The notes below the pieces were generated by a model that saw nothing but the letters and a program-made list of their open reading frames with translations, did no database searches and was not told the origin of the DNA. From the NCBI GenBank assembly GCA_963402885.1, contig OY727102.1:496001-560000 (forward strand): a stretch of DNA of 64,000 bases, read 5' to 3'. Made by a program: the position numbers and the translations under genes. This DNA comes from Antedon bifida. Taxonomy: Eukaryota > Echinodermata > Crinoidea > Comatulida > Antedonidae. How positions within the stretch are numbered: the stretch's first letter is position 1; every line of letters begins with the position of its first letter. This document shows, piece by piece, positions 12,103-27,043 of this stretch.

Positions 12103-12916
12103 AATTATATATTTTAAATGCGTTTGGGGTTTTTTTTCCAATCACAACCAACAGTGAATGAAATTCAGCTATTTAAGGTGGCTTATACAACATTTATTAG
12201 AAGAAAAATAGACAAAAAATTAAATTACTTTGGCTAAATGTATATGAACTACTGTAGTATCAATCGTATTAGATGAGTTAGTCTAGGATTGATATTTGTA
12301 AAAAAGAATTTGTGCATACTTTGCGTGTCATAACTGTATTTGAGATGAAGTTTCGTAAAAAAGTGAAAATGCCCGATGTTGGCGCTTAAAAAAAACAGTA
12401 TTATTACCATGAATGTTGACGATTCCACTTGAACATGACAACACCAATGAAGAAATATAAGCACTGTGTACGCAAATAAACAGGAGTAATATATCACTTT
12501 ATTTCTACAAATATAAAATAACACAGATAAAATGGACGGATTAATTCATACACACATTTTTCAAAAACGACACATTACCTGGTCAGCTTGGAAGTAATCA
12601 AGTATTATGTACAGTGCTTTAGTATAATCAGTATAACATCAAAAGAAAATGACATTCAACTTAAAAAATAGTTAAAATACAAAAGTCACATTCATCACAC
12701 ACATTCTACGGACGGGCCGACTGGGCACGCCCCCTTGAATCCGCCCCTGTGTACTGTACTTGTAGGCCTACAGTTGACTGTTCTAAAACCAGAAACTCAC
12801 AAAACATTTGCTGTGTCAAAACACAGGAAAGTTCGGTTTTGAGTTTTTTTAAAGTATTTGTTATAGCTGTAATGTAATATTTTGAAATGACTACTCGCCG
12901 CTGCTCAGTTATTTTT
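12103..12916. other. Tail-to-tail intergenic DNA with dispersed repeat copy 2
   Basis: The stretch holds the second copy of the 95 bp repeat (12611-12710). Next to it is a piece at 12712-12750 rich in C on this strand, containing GGGCACGCCCCCTTGAATCC, which looks like old repeat DNA. The minus-strand open frames at 12249-12524 and 12706-12924 have no recognisable family features and overlap repeats. Confidence 0.45.
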
Positions 12917-18029
<5,113 letters not shown>

Positions 18030-18781
18030 TTTGCAGAATTTGCTTCACTTTTCACGGACGAGAACACACAAAACTAGCACCTTACCGTTACGCCATTTTG
18101 TGACGCTTTTTGGTTGCTATCCTTGCCTCTCCGGATCTATTAGTCAGGTTCAATATCCAACAACGGTTCTGCTGTGAATGGATCCGACTGGACTATTCCA
18201 TTGCGTTCATGGGGTATTGTGGAATTCCCATTATTATTGTACCATTCAGGGTAGATCAGTGATATAATAACACTTTAATATTTAGCGGCCTATATCGCGC
18301 GCGTTGTGGTTGTTACTTGCGTTGTGCTTACGTGACTAATTGCATTACGTCTTAAAGTGGGAACCAAGCTTGCACAACGCAAATAATGTTATGCTTCCCC
18401 CAGACGTAATTACGCAACGACGCCGAGTGCAAGAGACTTTATAATTCATTGTTAGTCATTTATCATTTTAGCTTCAATGCTAACCAGGGCCGCACCCTAA
18501 TTATGTCAATTTTTTTAGGCCTATATGTGACCAGGTCATGTATGTCTATGATTCTTCTTGATCTTCGTTAATTATTATGAAACATAATTTGTATGCATAG
18601 ATAGCCAAGTACAATAATAATAAAATTCAAAATTTGCAAACGGCAAGCATTTATTTAAACATCTTATGTTAAATTCATTTATTGAATTATTGTTTATATA
18701 ACATCGATAACTAATACTATAGATAACGTCCACAGGTGGTTAGAGGCATTGATGTATTCCTCTCCGCTCTATATAATATTC
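18030..18781. other. Intergenic DNA between the IQANK1-like gene and the secreted-protein gene
   Basis: It contains a family 2 MITE fragment (about 18310-18376, ending GTGGGAACCAAGCTT). On the minus strand, AATAAA hexamers at 18678-18683 and 18650-18655 could end the secreted-protein transcript. The sequence just upstream of the IQANK1-like start (18030-18180) is its likely promoter. Confidence 0.45.
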
Positions 18782-20595
18782 TTAACAACTCTCTAAAAAC
18801 GTTATCATCTTCTTAACAAACATATGACAGTTATTGAGCAATAGGTTGTAGGTTCCTTCCACCAGGTGGTAGTTTTCAGCCCATGTTGTTGCCTCCTCCA
18901 GGCTGCACCTGCTTGTGCCACGAGGAGCGTCGTCCCACGAGATACACTTGCTCTCACTCTTCCTGTCCATCCAACCAAAGTTCCGGGATATCGGCGAAAG
19001 CGGCAGCACTCCCCATTCAAACACTTTACCGCGGAAAGTAAGCATGCTGTGAGTGAGGCGTAACTCGTCGATTGGGTTTGGGGGAGGTCCCCGTTTGGTG
19101 GGGTCTTCGTTTGGGCTTGGAAGAGATCGTCTGAGTCGTTTGTTCCATGGAATACCACACATCAAGTCTATGAACTCCACTTCTCCAACTGAGAAACTAC
19201 CTCGGTCTTCTGAAATAATACCGTATAAAAATGATTGTTATTATTAAAAAAAGAACGGATTAATTAAAGAAACATTAAACCGAATCATGCTATAAATAGT
19301 CAGTTAGGTGTCTAATAGAGAAATGTGACGCAACGGCACACGCAAACTATATCACCACCTGACACTCTCTTATTCTTTGTTAAACCGGACAGACCGACAG
19401 ACAGGCAGAATAATAGTCACTGAAGGGTTGCGAAATGTTCTCAGTAACTTTCAATACAGACAGCAGACGTTCAACGGAAAAAAGCAAATTACAAATTGCA
19501 ATTCAAGTTAAAGGCAAGACATGTAAAATAGTTCTTAGAATGGTGATTGTTATCGTTAAGCTAGTGGAATTGCAACAGTCACCCAGCCACCCTCCTTAAT
19601 ATTGTTATTAATGTCCGTCAATAATCAAATCACATGGATATTGAATAAGGCCTTATCGAATTATCCAATCGTATCCTAGCATCATATCCATTTCATTGCA
19701 TTTCTCTACATATTGTATAAGTTTGAGATTTGAATTGATAATTAATTTGTTTTTGTTTGTAAAAGTTCACTACCCTTGGATATTAATCTAGTTATCGAAA
19801 ACAAAGAAGGCGATAATTGAACTGTTCCGTCAAACTTCAAGTTAGAAAACTACTTTTTTTAAATGTAGGCCTATTTATTACAACTTTAGTAATCACTGTA
19901 TTAGAGTCATGGCATCAAGCCGAGTTATGACAACAAAAGAAAAAGAAACAAAACAGACTTCTTGGTCATCAGAGCCGCATACTTTAGGCAGGAAATTATT
20001 AAGAACATTATTTAGTATGTTTATGATTTTGTGAATGGAAAAAAAAAGAAAAAAAAAGCATTATTAGATGATTGTTTTACTTTTTCCTTTCATGAATTTA
20101 ATATTTACATTTCCTGCTAACGGGGTTCAGGCGTGCCTTACAAGAAGTATATAAACAAAACCATTTTTTTCAAGAGCAAGGAAGGAGGATATTTCAAGAC
20201 ACTCAAATATTTGTTTACATACAGTATTCTTATTCCTTTCTTTAACAACAAAATAATTGCGAAATTATGCGCAAAAAGGTTATCTTTACGGGAAAATTAC
20301 CACTTATCTTTTGACTTATACATTGAATTTAAAAAATGAGCAGCACGATAGTAAGTTTAACTGAGCTAGCTTAATATTAGGTTTTTAGAATTAACGTTTT
20401 CTCAAAATGTATATGTCTCAATTAATTGTTAAATTGAATTGTATAATAACTTTCACCTAACTTACCCTGACTAACAGTAGACACATCAGATGCAACTGCT
20501 TCTGTTGGTGATGATGTTGTCGTCTGTGTGGAAGATGGATTACAACCCCAAGCTATGTTTACCGCAAATAGTAGAAAAAACAATGTTACTGTCAT
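18782..20595 (-). CDS. Small secreted protein with C-terminal NNCH motif, function unknown
   Basis: Two coding exons, 20466-20595 and 18782-19209, splice to 558 bp, 185 residues. The first exon encodes a good signal peptide, MTVTLFFLLFAVNIAWGC, then a Ser/Thr-rich stretch (STQTTTSSPTEAVAS). The second encodes EFIDLMCGIPWNKRLRRS, a Pro-rich linker, ELRLTHSMLTFRGKVFEWG, then NYHLVEGTYNLLLNNCHMFV and a helix ending LESC. A His before a glycine-containing beta hairpin, with a later Asn-Cys-His at the start of a helix, is the layout of permuted papain-like folds (NlpC/P60, LRAT, PPPDE). I infer such a fold, not an activity. I do not recognise the exact family. A 1.26 kb intron separates signal peptide from domain. 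The frame shift of exon 2 giving another long open frame at 18805-19158 is a shadow. Confidence 0.75.
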
Positions 20596-21155
20596 CTTCT
20601 CTCTGGATTCTGTGACTTTGAAAATGTGAGTAGTACCACCGATTGTGTGTGATTAGCCCCGTCGTATAGGGTTGTTAACTTCGTAGATGTGAGTACACAT
20701 TCACTAATACTACAGTTGTGTCACGATTGGTGGTGTGTTGCAGAATGTGGCCAAAGGAAAGGAACTTGTGAATTTATAAGACTTTCCTGTAAGAACACTT
20801 CCCGCCCTCAAACAACCGGATAAACTTATCCAGTAATTATGATTGAAGTGTTTTTATAACGATAAAAGTATCGTGTCAGATTCAACAAACAACATGTCAT
20901 TGAAGTAATCTCAAAGTCGTTTAACGTTTTACAATAGTTGTTTTATACATGTTGTGTAAATGACGATTATGAAAACGTAAACACGGGTTGCCGTTATGGA
21001 AGTTATTAAACACTTTTATTGTACAATTATATTTACGTAACCTTTTACAAATCGTCCTGTATTTTTGATCATTTTGATAATTAACATCACTACAAGAAAG
21101 TTGGAGCTTCCGTACCTTGTACTAAGTTATATATCAGCATGAACATCCCTCGTGT
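20596..21155 (-). promoter_or_regulatory. Upstream region of the secreted-protein gene
   Basis: This AT-rich stretch lies directly upstream of the signal-peptide exon. No TATA box at a convincing distance, no open frame and no repeat could be assigned. Confidence 0.3.
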
Positions 21156-21316
21156 CTAAAGCTCTGTCTATATATCAAACTAGTTTGAAAAAAGTGTGAT
21201 GTGCCCAAATATTTTAGTGATATGATAAAATACGATAGTGATATGACATTATCATGTTCATGCGCACATCACACATTTTTGTCAAATAAAGTTTGATAGT
21301 GTGGACAGAGCTTGAA
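21156..21316. mobile_element. MITE family 1, near-complete
   Basis: The left end is AAAGCTCTGTCTATATATCA and the right end is TTTGATAGTGTGGACAGAGC, with the usual GTGATGTGCCC core and its inverse GCGCACATCACA. The terminal TTAA is degenerate on both sides (CTAA, TTGA), so this copy is older than 4716-4866. Confidence 0.8.
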
Positions 21317-21478
21317 GTGTCCATACTAATACTAAGAGAGGAGAAAAAAAACAGTATTTGTTAAATTATTTGGGGTTTTTATTGTGGGTATACAGAAACG
21401 ACCTTTGTTAAAATAAATATGTATACAAAAATGTATAATTCATTTTAATCAATTGCAAATTTCAATACATTTAATCAT

Positions 21479-21588
21479 GGACCTATAAATTAGAAAGGTC
21501 TCTGCTTTAACAGTAATAAACACTTTAAAGTACTGGACCTATAAATTAGAAAGGTCTATGCTTTAACAATAATAAACACTTTAAAGTA
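21479..21588. repeat. Two-copy 56 bp tandem repeat
   Basis: GGACCTATAAATTAGAAAGG starts two nearly identical 56 bp units at 21479 and 21535. The lead word GGACCTATAAATTAG also occurs alone at about 40370, after the second GAREM-like locus. Confidence 0.8.
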
Positions 21589-21745
21589 CGGCGAATATAT
21601 TGCCAATAGAGGGCGGCATATAGCATATAAATTAATCATTATAAACATGAACAGTTTATGTTATGGTTTAAAAATTAAAAAAAAAATAAACTAAATTTAA
21701 AGAATAGAATTATAAAACATTCAACTTGTAGAAAACCTTACGAAT

Positions 21746-21862
21746 AAATGTAATCTTTATTAAAGGTACCAGCTCCTAGCCAATTAATGTGATCTTTATT
21801 CAAGGTACCACCTCCTAGCCAATTAATGTGACCTTGATTCAAGGTACCACCTCCTAGCCAAT
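21746..21862. repeat. Three-copy 39 bp tandem repeat
   Basis: Three units share AAGGTACC and CTCCTAGCCAATT, with GGTACC at 21765, 21804 and 21843. On the minus strand the first two units contain AATAAA, so they could serve as polyadenylation signals for PPP1R8 downstream of its 58 bp array. Confidence 0.8.
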
Positions 21863-22012
21863 TTGTTAGAAAATAGAAATTCTACATGAAATTGTAGTAC
21901 GCTAGTTTCCAGAAACTTTTTTTTTTCAAGACATTATTTGGTCAATGTATTTGTAGGGTACTTGAATTGTAAACATTTACAATATTTACATTTGAAACAA
22001 ATAGTTCACAAA

Positions 22013-22590
22013 ATGCAGATCAAGTAAGCTAAGAAGGTGTTGGCTTCTTTCCAGGCCACACCTCCTTTAACTGTAGATCAAATAAGCAAAGAAGGTGTTG
22101 GCTTCTTTCCAGGCCACGCCTCCTTTAACTGTAGATCAAATAAGCAAAGAAGTAGTTGGCTTCTTTCCAGGCCACACCTCCTTTAACTGTAGATCAAATA
22201 AGCAAAGAAGGTGTTGGCTTCTTTCCAGGCCATGCCTCTTTTAACTGTAGATCAAATAAGCAAAGAAGGAGTTGGCTTCTTTCCAGGCCATGCCTCCTTT
22301 AACTGCAGATCAAATAAGCAAAGAAGGTGATGGCTTCTTTCCAGGCCACGCCTCCTTTAACTGCAAATCAAATAAGCAAAGGAGTTAGCTTCTTTCCAGG
22401 CCACGCCTCCTTTAACTGCAGATCAATAAGCAAAGAAGGTGTTGGCTTCTTTCCAGGCCAGGCCTCCTTTAACTGCAGATCAAATAAGCAAAGAAGGTGT
22501 CGGCTTCTTTCCAGACCACGCCTCCTTTAACTGCAGATCAAATAAGCAAAGAAGGTGTCGGCTTCTTTCCAGGCCATGCCTCCTTGGGAA
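22013..22590 (-). repeat. 58 bp tandem array copied from the end of the PPP1R8 coding sequence
   Basis: The word GGCTTCTTTCCAGGCC or a close variant starts at 22042, 22100, 22158, 22216, 22274, 22332, 22387, 22444, 22502 and 22560, a period of 58 bp with two shorter units. On the minus strand each unit reads through the codons of EAWPGKKPTPSLLI, the PPP1R8 C-terminus, then a TGA or related triplet and about 13 bp of 3' flank. The unit at 22538-22590 is the functional gene end. The other nine lie downstream and should fall in the 3' UTR. Plus-strand open frames across the array are shadows. Confidence 0.93.
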
Positions 22591-25500
22591 AGTACTTTTT
22601 CTTTGGTTCTGCTGGTCCCACTGGTCCAACTATCGGTACTGATACCGGGTTAACTTGTGGTACCACACTTGGTGCTGGGTTAACGTCCGGTGCCAAATTC
22701 GGGGTGTGCATAAAGCTCAATGTTGAGCTCATGAGGCCATATTTTGGGGAGGTGGGTGAAATGGCCGACGATGAACTGGACTCTTCTTGTGGCAGGTCAG
22801 AATACAATGAATTGTAATTAAAACCTTGTAAACGTTTATTTATACTTTCTGTTGAAAACGTTGAATTGTCTGATCGGCGTTTCTGAACACATAAATAAAA
22901 TAAATATGCATAAATACAAAAATCAATAAGATGGACACTAACATATTACGTTACTAATTATGTTATCTCCACCTTTTTTAGGCGACATAATTGTTTTTGA
23001 AAGTTCTGATGCCGTTTGTTTTGTTGCTTGCCTACCTTGATGTTAATTTTATTAAATTTGTTTTGATGTATTAATAAAGAATTGAATTATTATGGTCAGA
23101 AGCACAATTATTCTCACCTTTACAGGAACTACCGATGTTTGCACTAGGTTTCGAAAGCGACCAACAGAGGGGTCAATGTCCTCTGAAAAAATACAAAGTA
23201 ATGATTAAGACACATTTGCATTTGCCTTTCACACAATATTACTTTTAAGATCGTTCAATGTCAGTTCTGATTTTCAGTTTATGTTAAAATTCATAATTGC
23301 ATCTTACAATTAGGAGTATTCTCCTTCTTTATTCCATCATAGATTAGTAGTCATTTATTCAAACACAGTAAAATATAGTACATGGTTTGAAATTATTTTC
23401 ATTTGTTCAAGTTAAAAATTCACATAAAAATGAGTTAAAAAGGTTAAAATTTGGTATAATACAGATAAAATACATTGTTTAAAATATAGATAAAATACAT
23501 TGTTTAAAATACAGATAAAATACATTGTTTAAAATATAGATAAAATACATTGTTTAAAATATAGATAAAATACATTGTTTAAAATATAGATAAAATACAT
23601 TGTTTAAAATATAGATAAAATACATCGGTTAAAATGAAAGATTGGTGTGTGCAAGGGTATAGCATAAAACCTTACAAACACCAATCTTGCTTGCTTCCTG
23701 TTTTCCCATTGGCTACATTATTCAGTACACTTACCAGGATTAATAATCTCATCATCTTCACTGAAAACAACGTTTAAATGTTTTCGTTTCCTTTTGGCAC
23801 GTGCAGCTTCAGTGGCGGCCGATTCTTCTATCCCAACCGCCGTCAGACGCTTATTATGAGCGGTATTGAATTCTGTTAAATTCTAAAAAACAACAATATA
23901 ATAATGATTACTACAAATTCTATTTTCAAGGGGCACTAGATAACATATAGTCATACAAGTCTCTTTCCTTGATCATGGTTCTGGTGGTAGAACAAGATAC
24001 AGAGTTCAGTGTATACCTGTGCACTTTAAAGGACCCATTGAATCTTTTGGAAAGTAGGGGGTTACATTGTGTGTACTGGCCCATCTCAATTCCTATCATT
24101 CAGTGGCAGCTGTACAACACAATACGGTTTTGTGTCATCCACACCTATGCGCAATTCGGCCAAGTAAAGCTGATACACCCCCACAATTTACTTTTTACTA
24201 TAATGATATCAAAAGTAACTCTGGTAGCAATTATGGGAAAGACAAGGAGATCAGGTAATAGTTATTCATTTATGCTGCAGGTCTAGACTTGGCAACAAGG
24301 ACAATGGAAAGTGCCCATATATGGACATGATGATGTCATATCACTACCATATTTGGGCTTATCACTACCATATTTGGGCTTATCACTACCATATTTGGGC
24401 ATATCACTACCATATTTGGGCACATCAAACTTTTTTTTGTCAAACTAGTTTGATAGTGTAGACAGAGTTTAAGACTACTCACAGCCAGTTCCGTTTCTTC
24501 CTCTGGTAACCCTAATAACCCTCCATGCATTTCTTCCTCTTCTAACTGTTTTTCAGAGTGTTCCGACTTGTTGCCAGGGGTGATAGCATTCTGCGGTTTT
24601 TCTCGTAGAATGTACGCCCTCGTTGAAGCGCCAAATCTGATTGTACTGTCTATTGGTACTTGTTGGGGTTTCTTTCTTTCAAGTCTTATACTGCCAAGGT
24701 AAGTGCCATGTGCTTGAGAAAAAAAGAACATCTTTACTTTACTTAATAAACTTTGTCTGTATTGTATTCTATGTATGCTATATTACAGTATTATAATTTT
24801 AATCACAACATACCGTTATTGATGGGTGTTCCAACTGTATTCTGTTTACAGAATTATGCCATATAGCTCTCGTTCATGCACTCTTTTTTATTTTGTTTTA
24901 TACTACTCAATGGTACTTCATCTTATTATTAATGTAAAATTGCTATTTTTGATTGAATTAAACAAAATGAATTTAGTATAGAAACTAATATTAGAAGTAC
25001 AGTACTATTACTATGGTTTTCAGCCATAGTAGCATTATCACCTATATTTTATTACTATAAGATGTAAAATTAAAAACAGCAAATAATAATCATATGTAAC
25101 ATAATAAATGCTGAGAGACTTACTGCTGTTTAAATCAATAATAAAAGACCGATTTAAATGTTTGTGGTACACGAGGGCAGCATGCACGCGTGAACAGGAT
25201 GCGTGATCAATCACAAAATCACACGTCAATGAATTTCTTCCAAATAAATAGTATGTCTTCTCATCTATCATCATTTTCTGAAACAAATCAATTTTTATTT
25301 TATATATTTCAATTTTATTTTATCTTCACCCTACAGTAACCACAAAAGGCATTGGGTTGAAATACCTAATTAAATATTGTATAAATTAAATATTTTTTAC
25401 ATGCGACAAAACCTTCCGACAAATGACAAGAAAATATGAACTGATCAACTTCAATAAACATAGTAACTGATGTAATTACTACCTAACTTAACTTTGGCAG

Positions 25501-26219
25501 ACAATTTCAGAACTTAAATGTTATCAATTAATTGTTGTTATCATATTGTTGTGAAATGTTTTATTTTTATGTAATAATATTCTATTTTTTAAAAATGTTT
25601 TTAATGTATAAACAAAAAGACAAGCAATGTAAATTGTAATCAACTTCCCTTATTTAAAGTTAAACACAGAATGAATAAAATGATTTTAATATTTATATAT
25701 CTGTATCTTTATTTCTCCAACTCTTTATATTATTATATTGTTTAATTACCTCAATCATTTTTCCATCTTTAAGAACATCAAGATGAAGCCCAGGATGAGG
25801 TTTACCAGCCCTGTAAAAAGCATTGTCAAATTTATTAATAAATTCGAGACAAGTATTTCACATAAATCACATTTATGATAAAATCAAGATAGGCAGGGTA
25901 AATAAGGTAGCTCTAGCATAACACAGAACGAAAAGACTCTAGGACGAAGCGACCTCGTTTTACGTCCTTGCGGGACGGACCGGGTATTAAGAAAGCCAGC
26001 CAACATCATAGGAGGCATAACCCTAGGCCTAGATGGTCATACAAACATTTAGATTTACACTAAGGTTAACAAACTTTGGTTTTATATTATGCAATACAAT
26101 TTTGGAATTTAAATAATTCTTTAGTTTTGATGTAAATATATCTAAAATGCAATATTTTGAGAATAAATAAATGAAATTTCATACCATGAGGGCACATCGA
26201 ATTCAATAACCTCCGCCAT
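22538..26219 (-). CDS. PPP1R8: PPP1R8 / NIPP1, nuclear inhibitor of protein phosphatase 1
   Basis: NIPP1 anchors PP1 in the nucleus and, through its FHA domain, binds phosphorylated splicing and chromatin partners. Seven coding exons: 26185-26219, 25750-25810, 25124-25277, 24483-24712, 23735-23882, 23118-23182, 22538-22882. They give 1038 bp, 345 residues (human 351). The start MAEVIEFDVPSWAGKPHPG is followed by the FHA domain: YYLFGRN, VIDHASCSRVHAALVYHKHL, DLNSTHGTYLGSIRL, FGASTRAYILREKPQ. Then come GLLGLPEEETELA, a basic stretch AKRKRKH, FSEDDEIINPEDIDPSVGRF, a divergent Ser/Pro-rich linker, and the conserved end EAWPGKKPTPSLLI. The PP1-docking motif, RVTF in vertebrates, reads NVVF here. 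The gene is head-to-head with a GAREM-like gene. Its last codons seed the array at 22013-22590. Confidence 0.95.
23461..23635. repeat. 25 bp minisatellite in a PPP1R8 intron
   Basis: Seven direct copies of a 25 bp unit, TAGATAAAATACATTG plus TTTAAAATA with C/T variation at one site, lie between PPP1R8 exons 5 and 6. The last copy is diverged (TACATCGG). Confidence 0.92.
24309..24472. mobile_element. MITE family 1 with expanded internal 21 bp repeat
   Basis: The right end TTTGATAGTGTAGACAGAG is followed by TTTAA. The interior has four consecutive units of ATCACTACCATATTTGGGC plus two bases. The left terminus is lost. It lies in the intron just downstream of PPP1R8 exon 4, whose open frame continues into it. 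Confidence 0.8.
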
Positions 26220-27043
26220 CACAAAAAGCGTCTCTTACCGGAAGATACCATTTGGAAAAGAGGGTAGACTAGACGTACACGTAGAGATATCAGAATTGAA
26301 ATGACGAGTTTATTGACGTTAAAAAAAAGAAAAACAGCATTGTTTTCAACATATCATAAAAAACAAATAATTTTCCCAATATGAACAAACAGAATATATG
26401 TGCATAAATACTGTAAGAATTTTAATTTTGTCAAAGTGACATTTTTATTGTTATTTCATATAAACTTGATTGATTTTGTTTTATAATTAATTTTATAAAA
26501 ATTTGTATTTTATTGAACCAGTGTTATTAAAAAGACCATACATGGTGAAGATTTTATGTAAGAGGCCTAAACAACATGCCATAATACAAAACGTGAGAGA
26601 AAAGATACATCGTAAACATTCACGTTAATCACTTGCCCATAATAGGATATATTTGTCAAAAATAGAATTTCTAAACAATTAAAAATAACATTCGTGTAAG
26701 AACATTTCATAGAAAGTGTGTTAGTAACGAAAGTGTGATTAACACTGAAACCAACTAGTAGCAGGAAATGCTCATGTCACGTTTTATTGAACATTTTTAG
26801 AGTATAGGTTAGATTATCATTGTCAACATGTTATACAAACTATAATAAAAGTATAAAGAGCCTGTCCGATATATTATTAGCGATAGAAGACACCTTAATT
26901 TATGATAGGAGTAGGCCTATAGTCACTCTGTTGCATTTCCAATGGATTCCTAACCTGTTCACGTACGAAATCAATACGGGATTTCGAGAGTTTCAGAATT
27001 GTCGTCAACTACGTGCTAGGTTGAGAGCGGCCTAACATTAAAG
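26220..27043. promoter_or_regulatory. Head-to-head promoter region of PPP1R8 and GAREM-like gene A
   Basis: The two start codons are 0.82 kb apart on opposite strands. The stretch is AT-rich with no repeat recognised. The plus-strand open frame 26820-27035 stops just before the GAREM-like start and is more likely leader sequence than a gene. Confidence 0.45.

Noticed and set aside
18805..19158. Alternative long frames over the secreted-protein exon
   Set aside because: Only the 18782-19180 frame continues the signal-peptide exon in phase; the others are frame shadows.
22327..22817. Plus-strand open frames over the 58 bp array and PPP1R8 last exon
   Set aside because: They are antisense readings of the repeated PPP1R8 tail.
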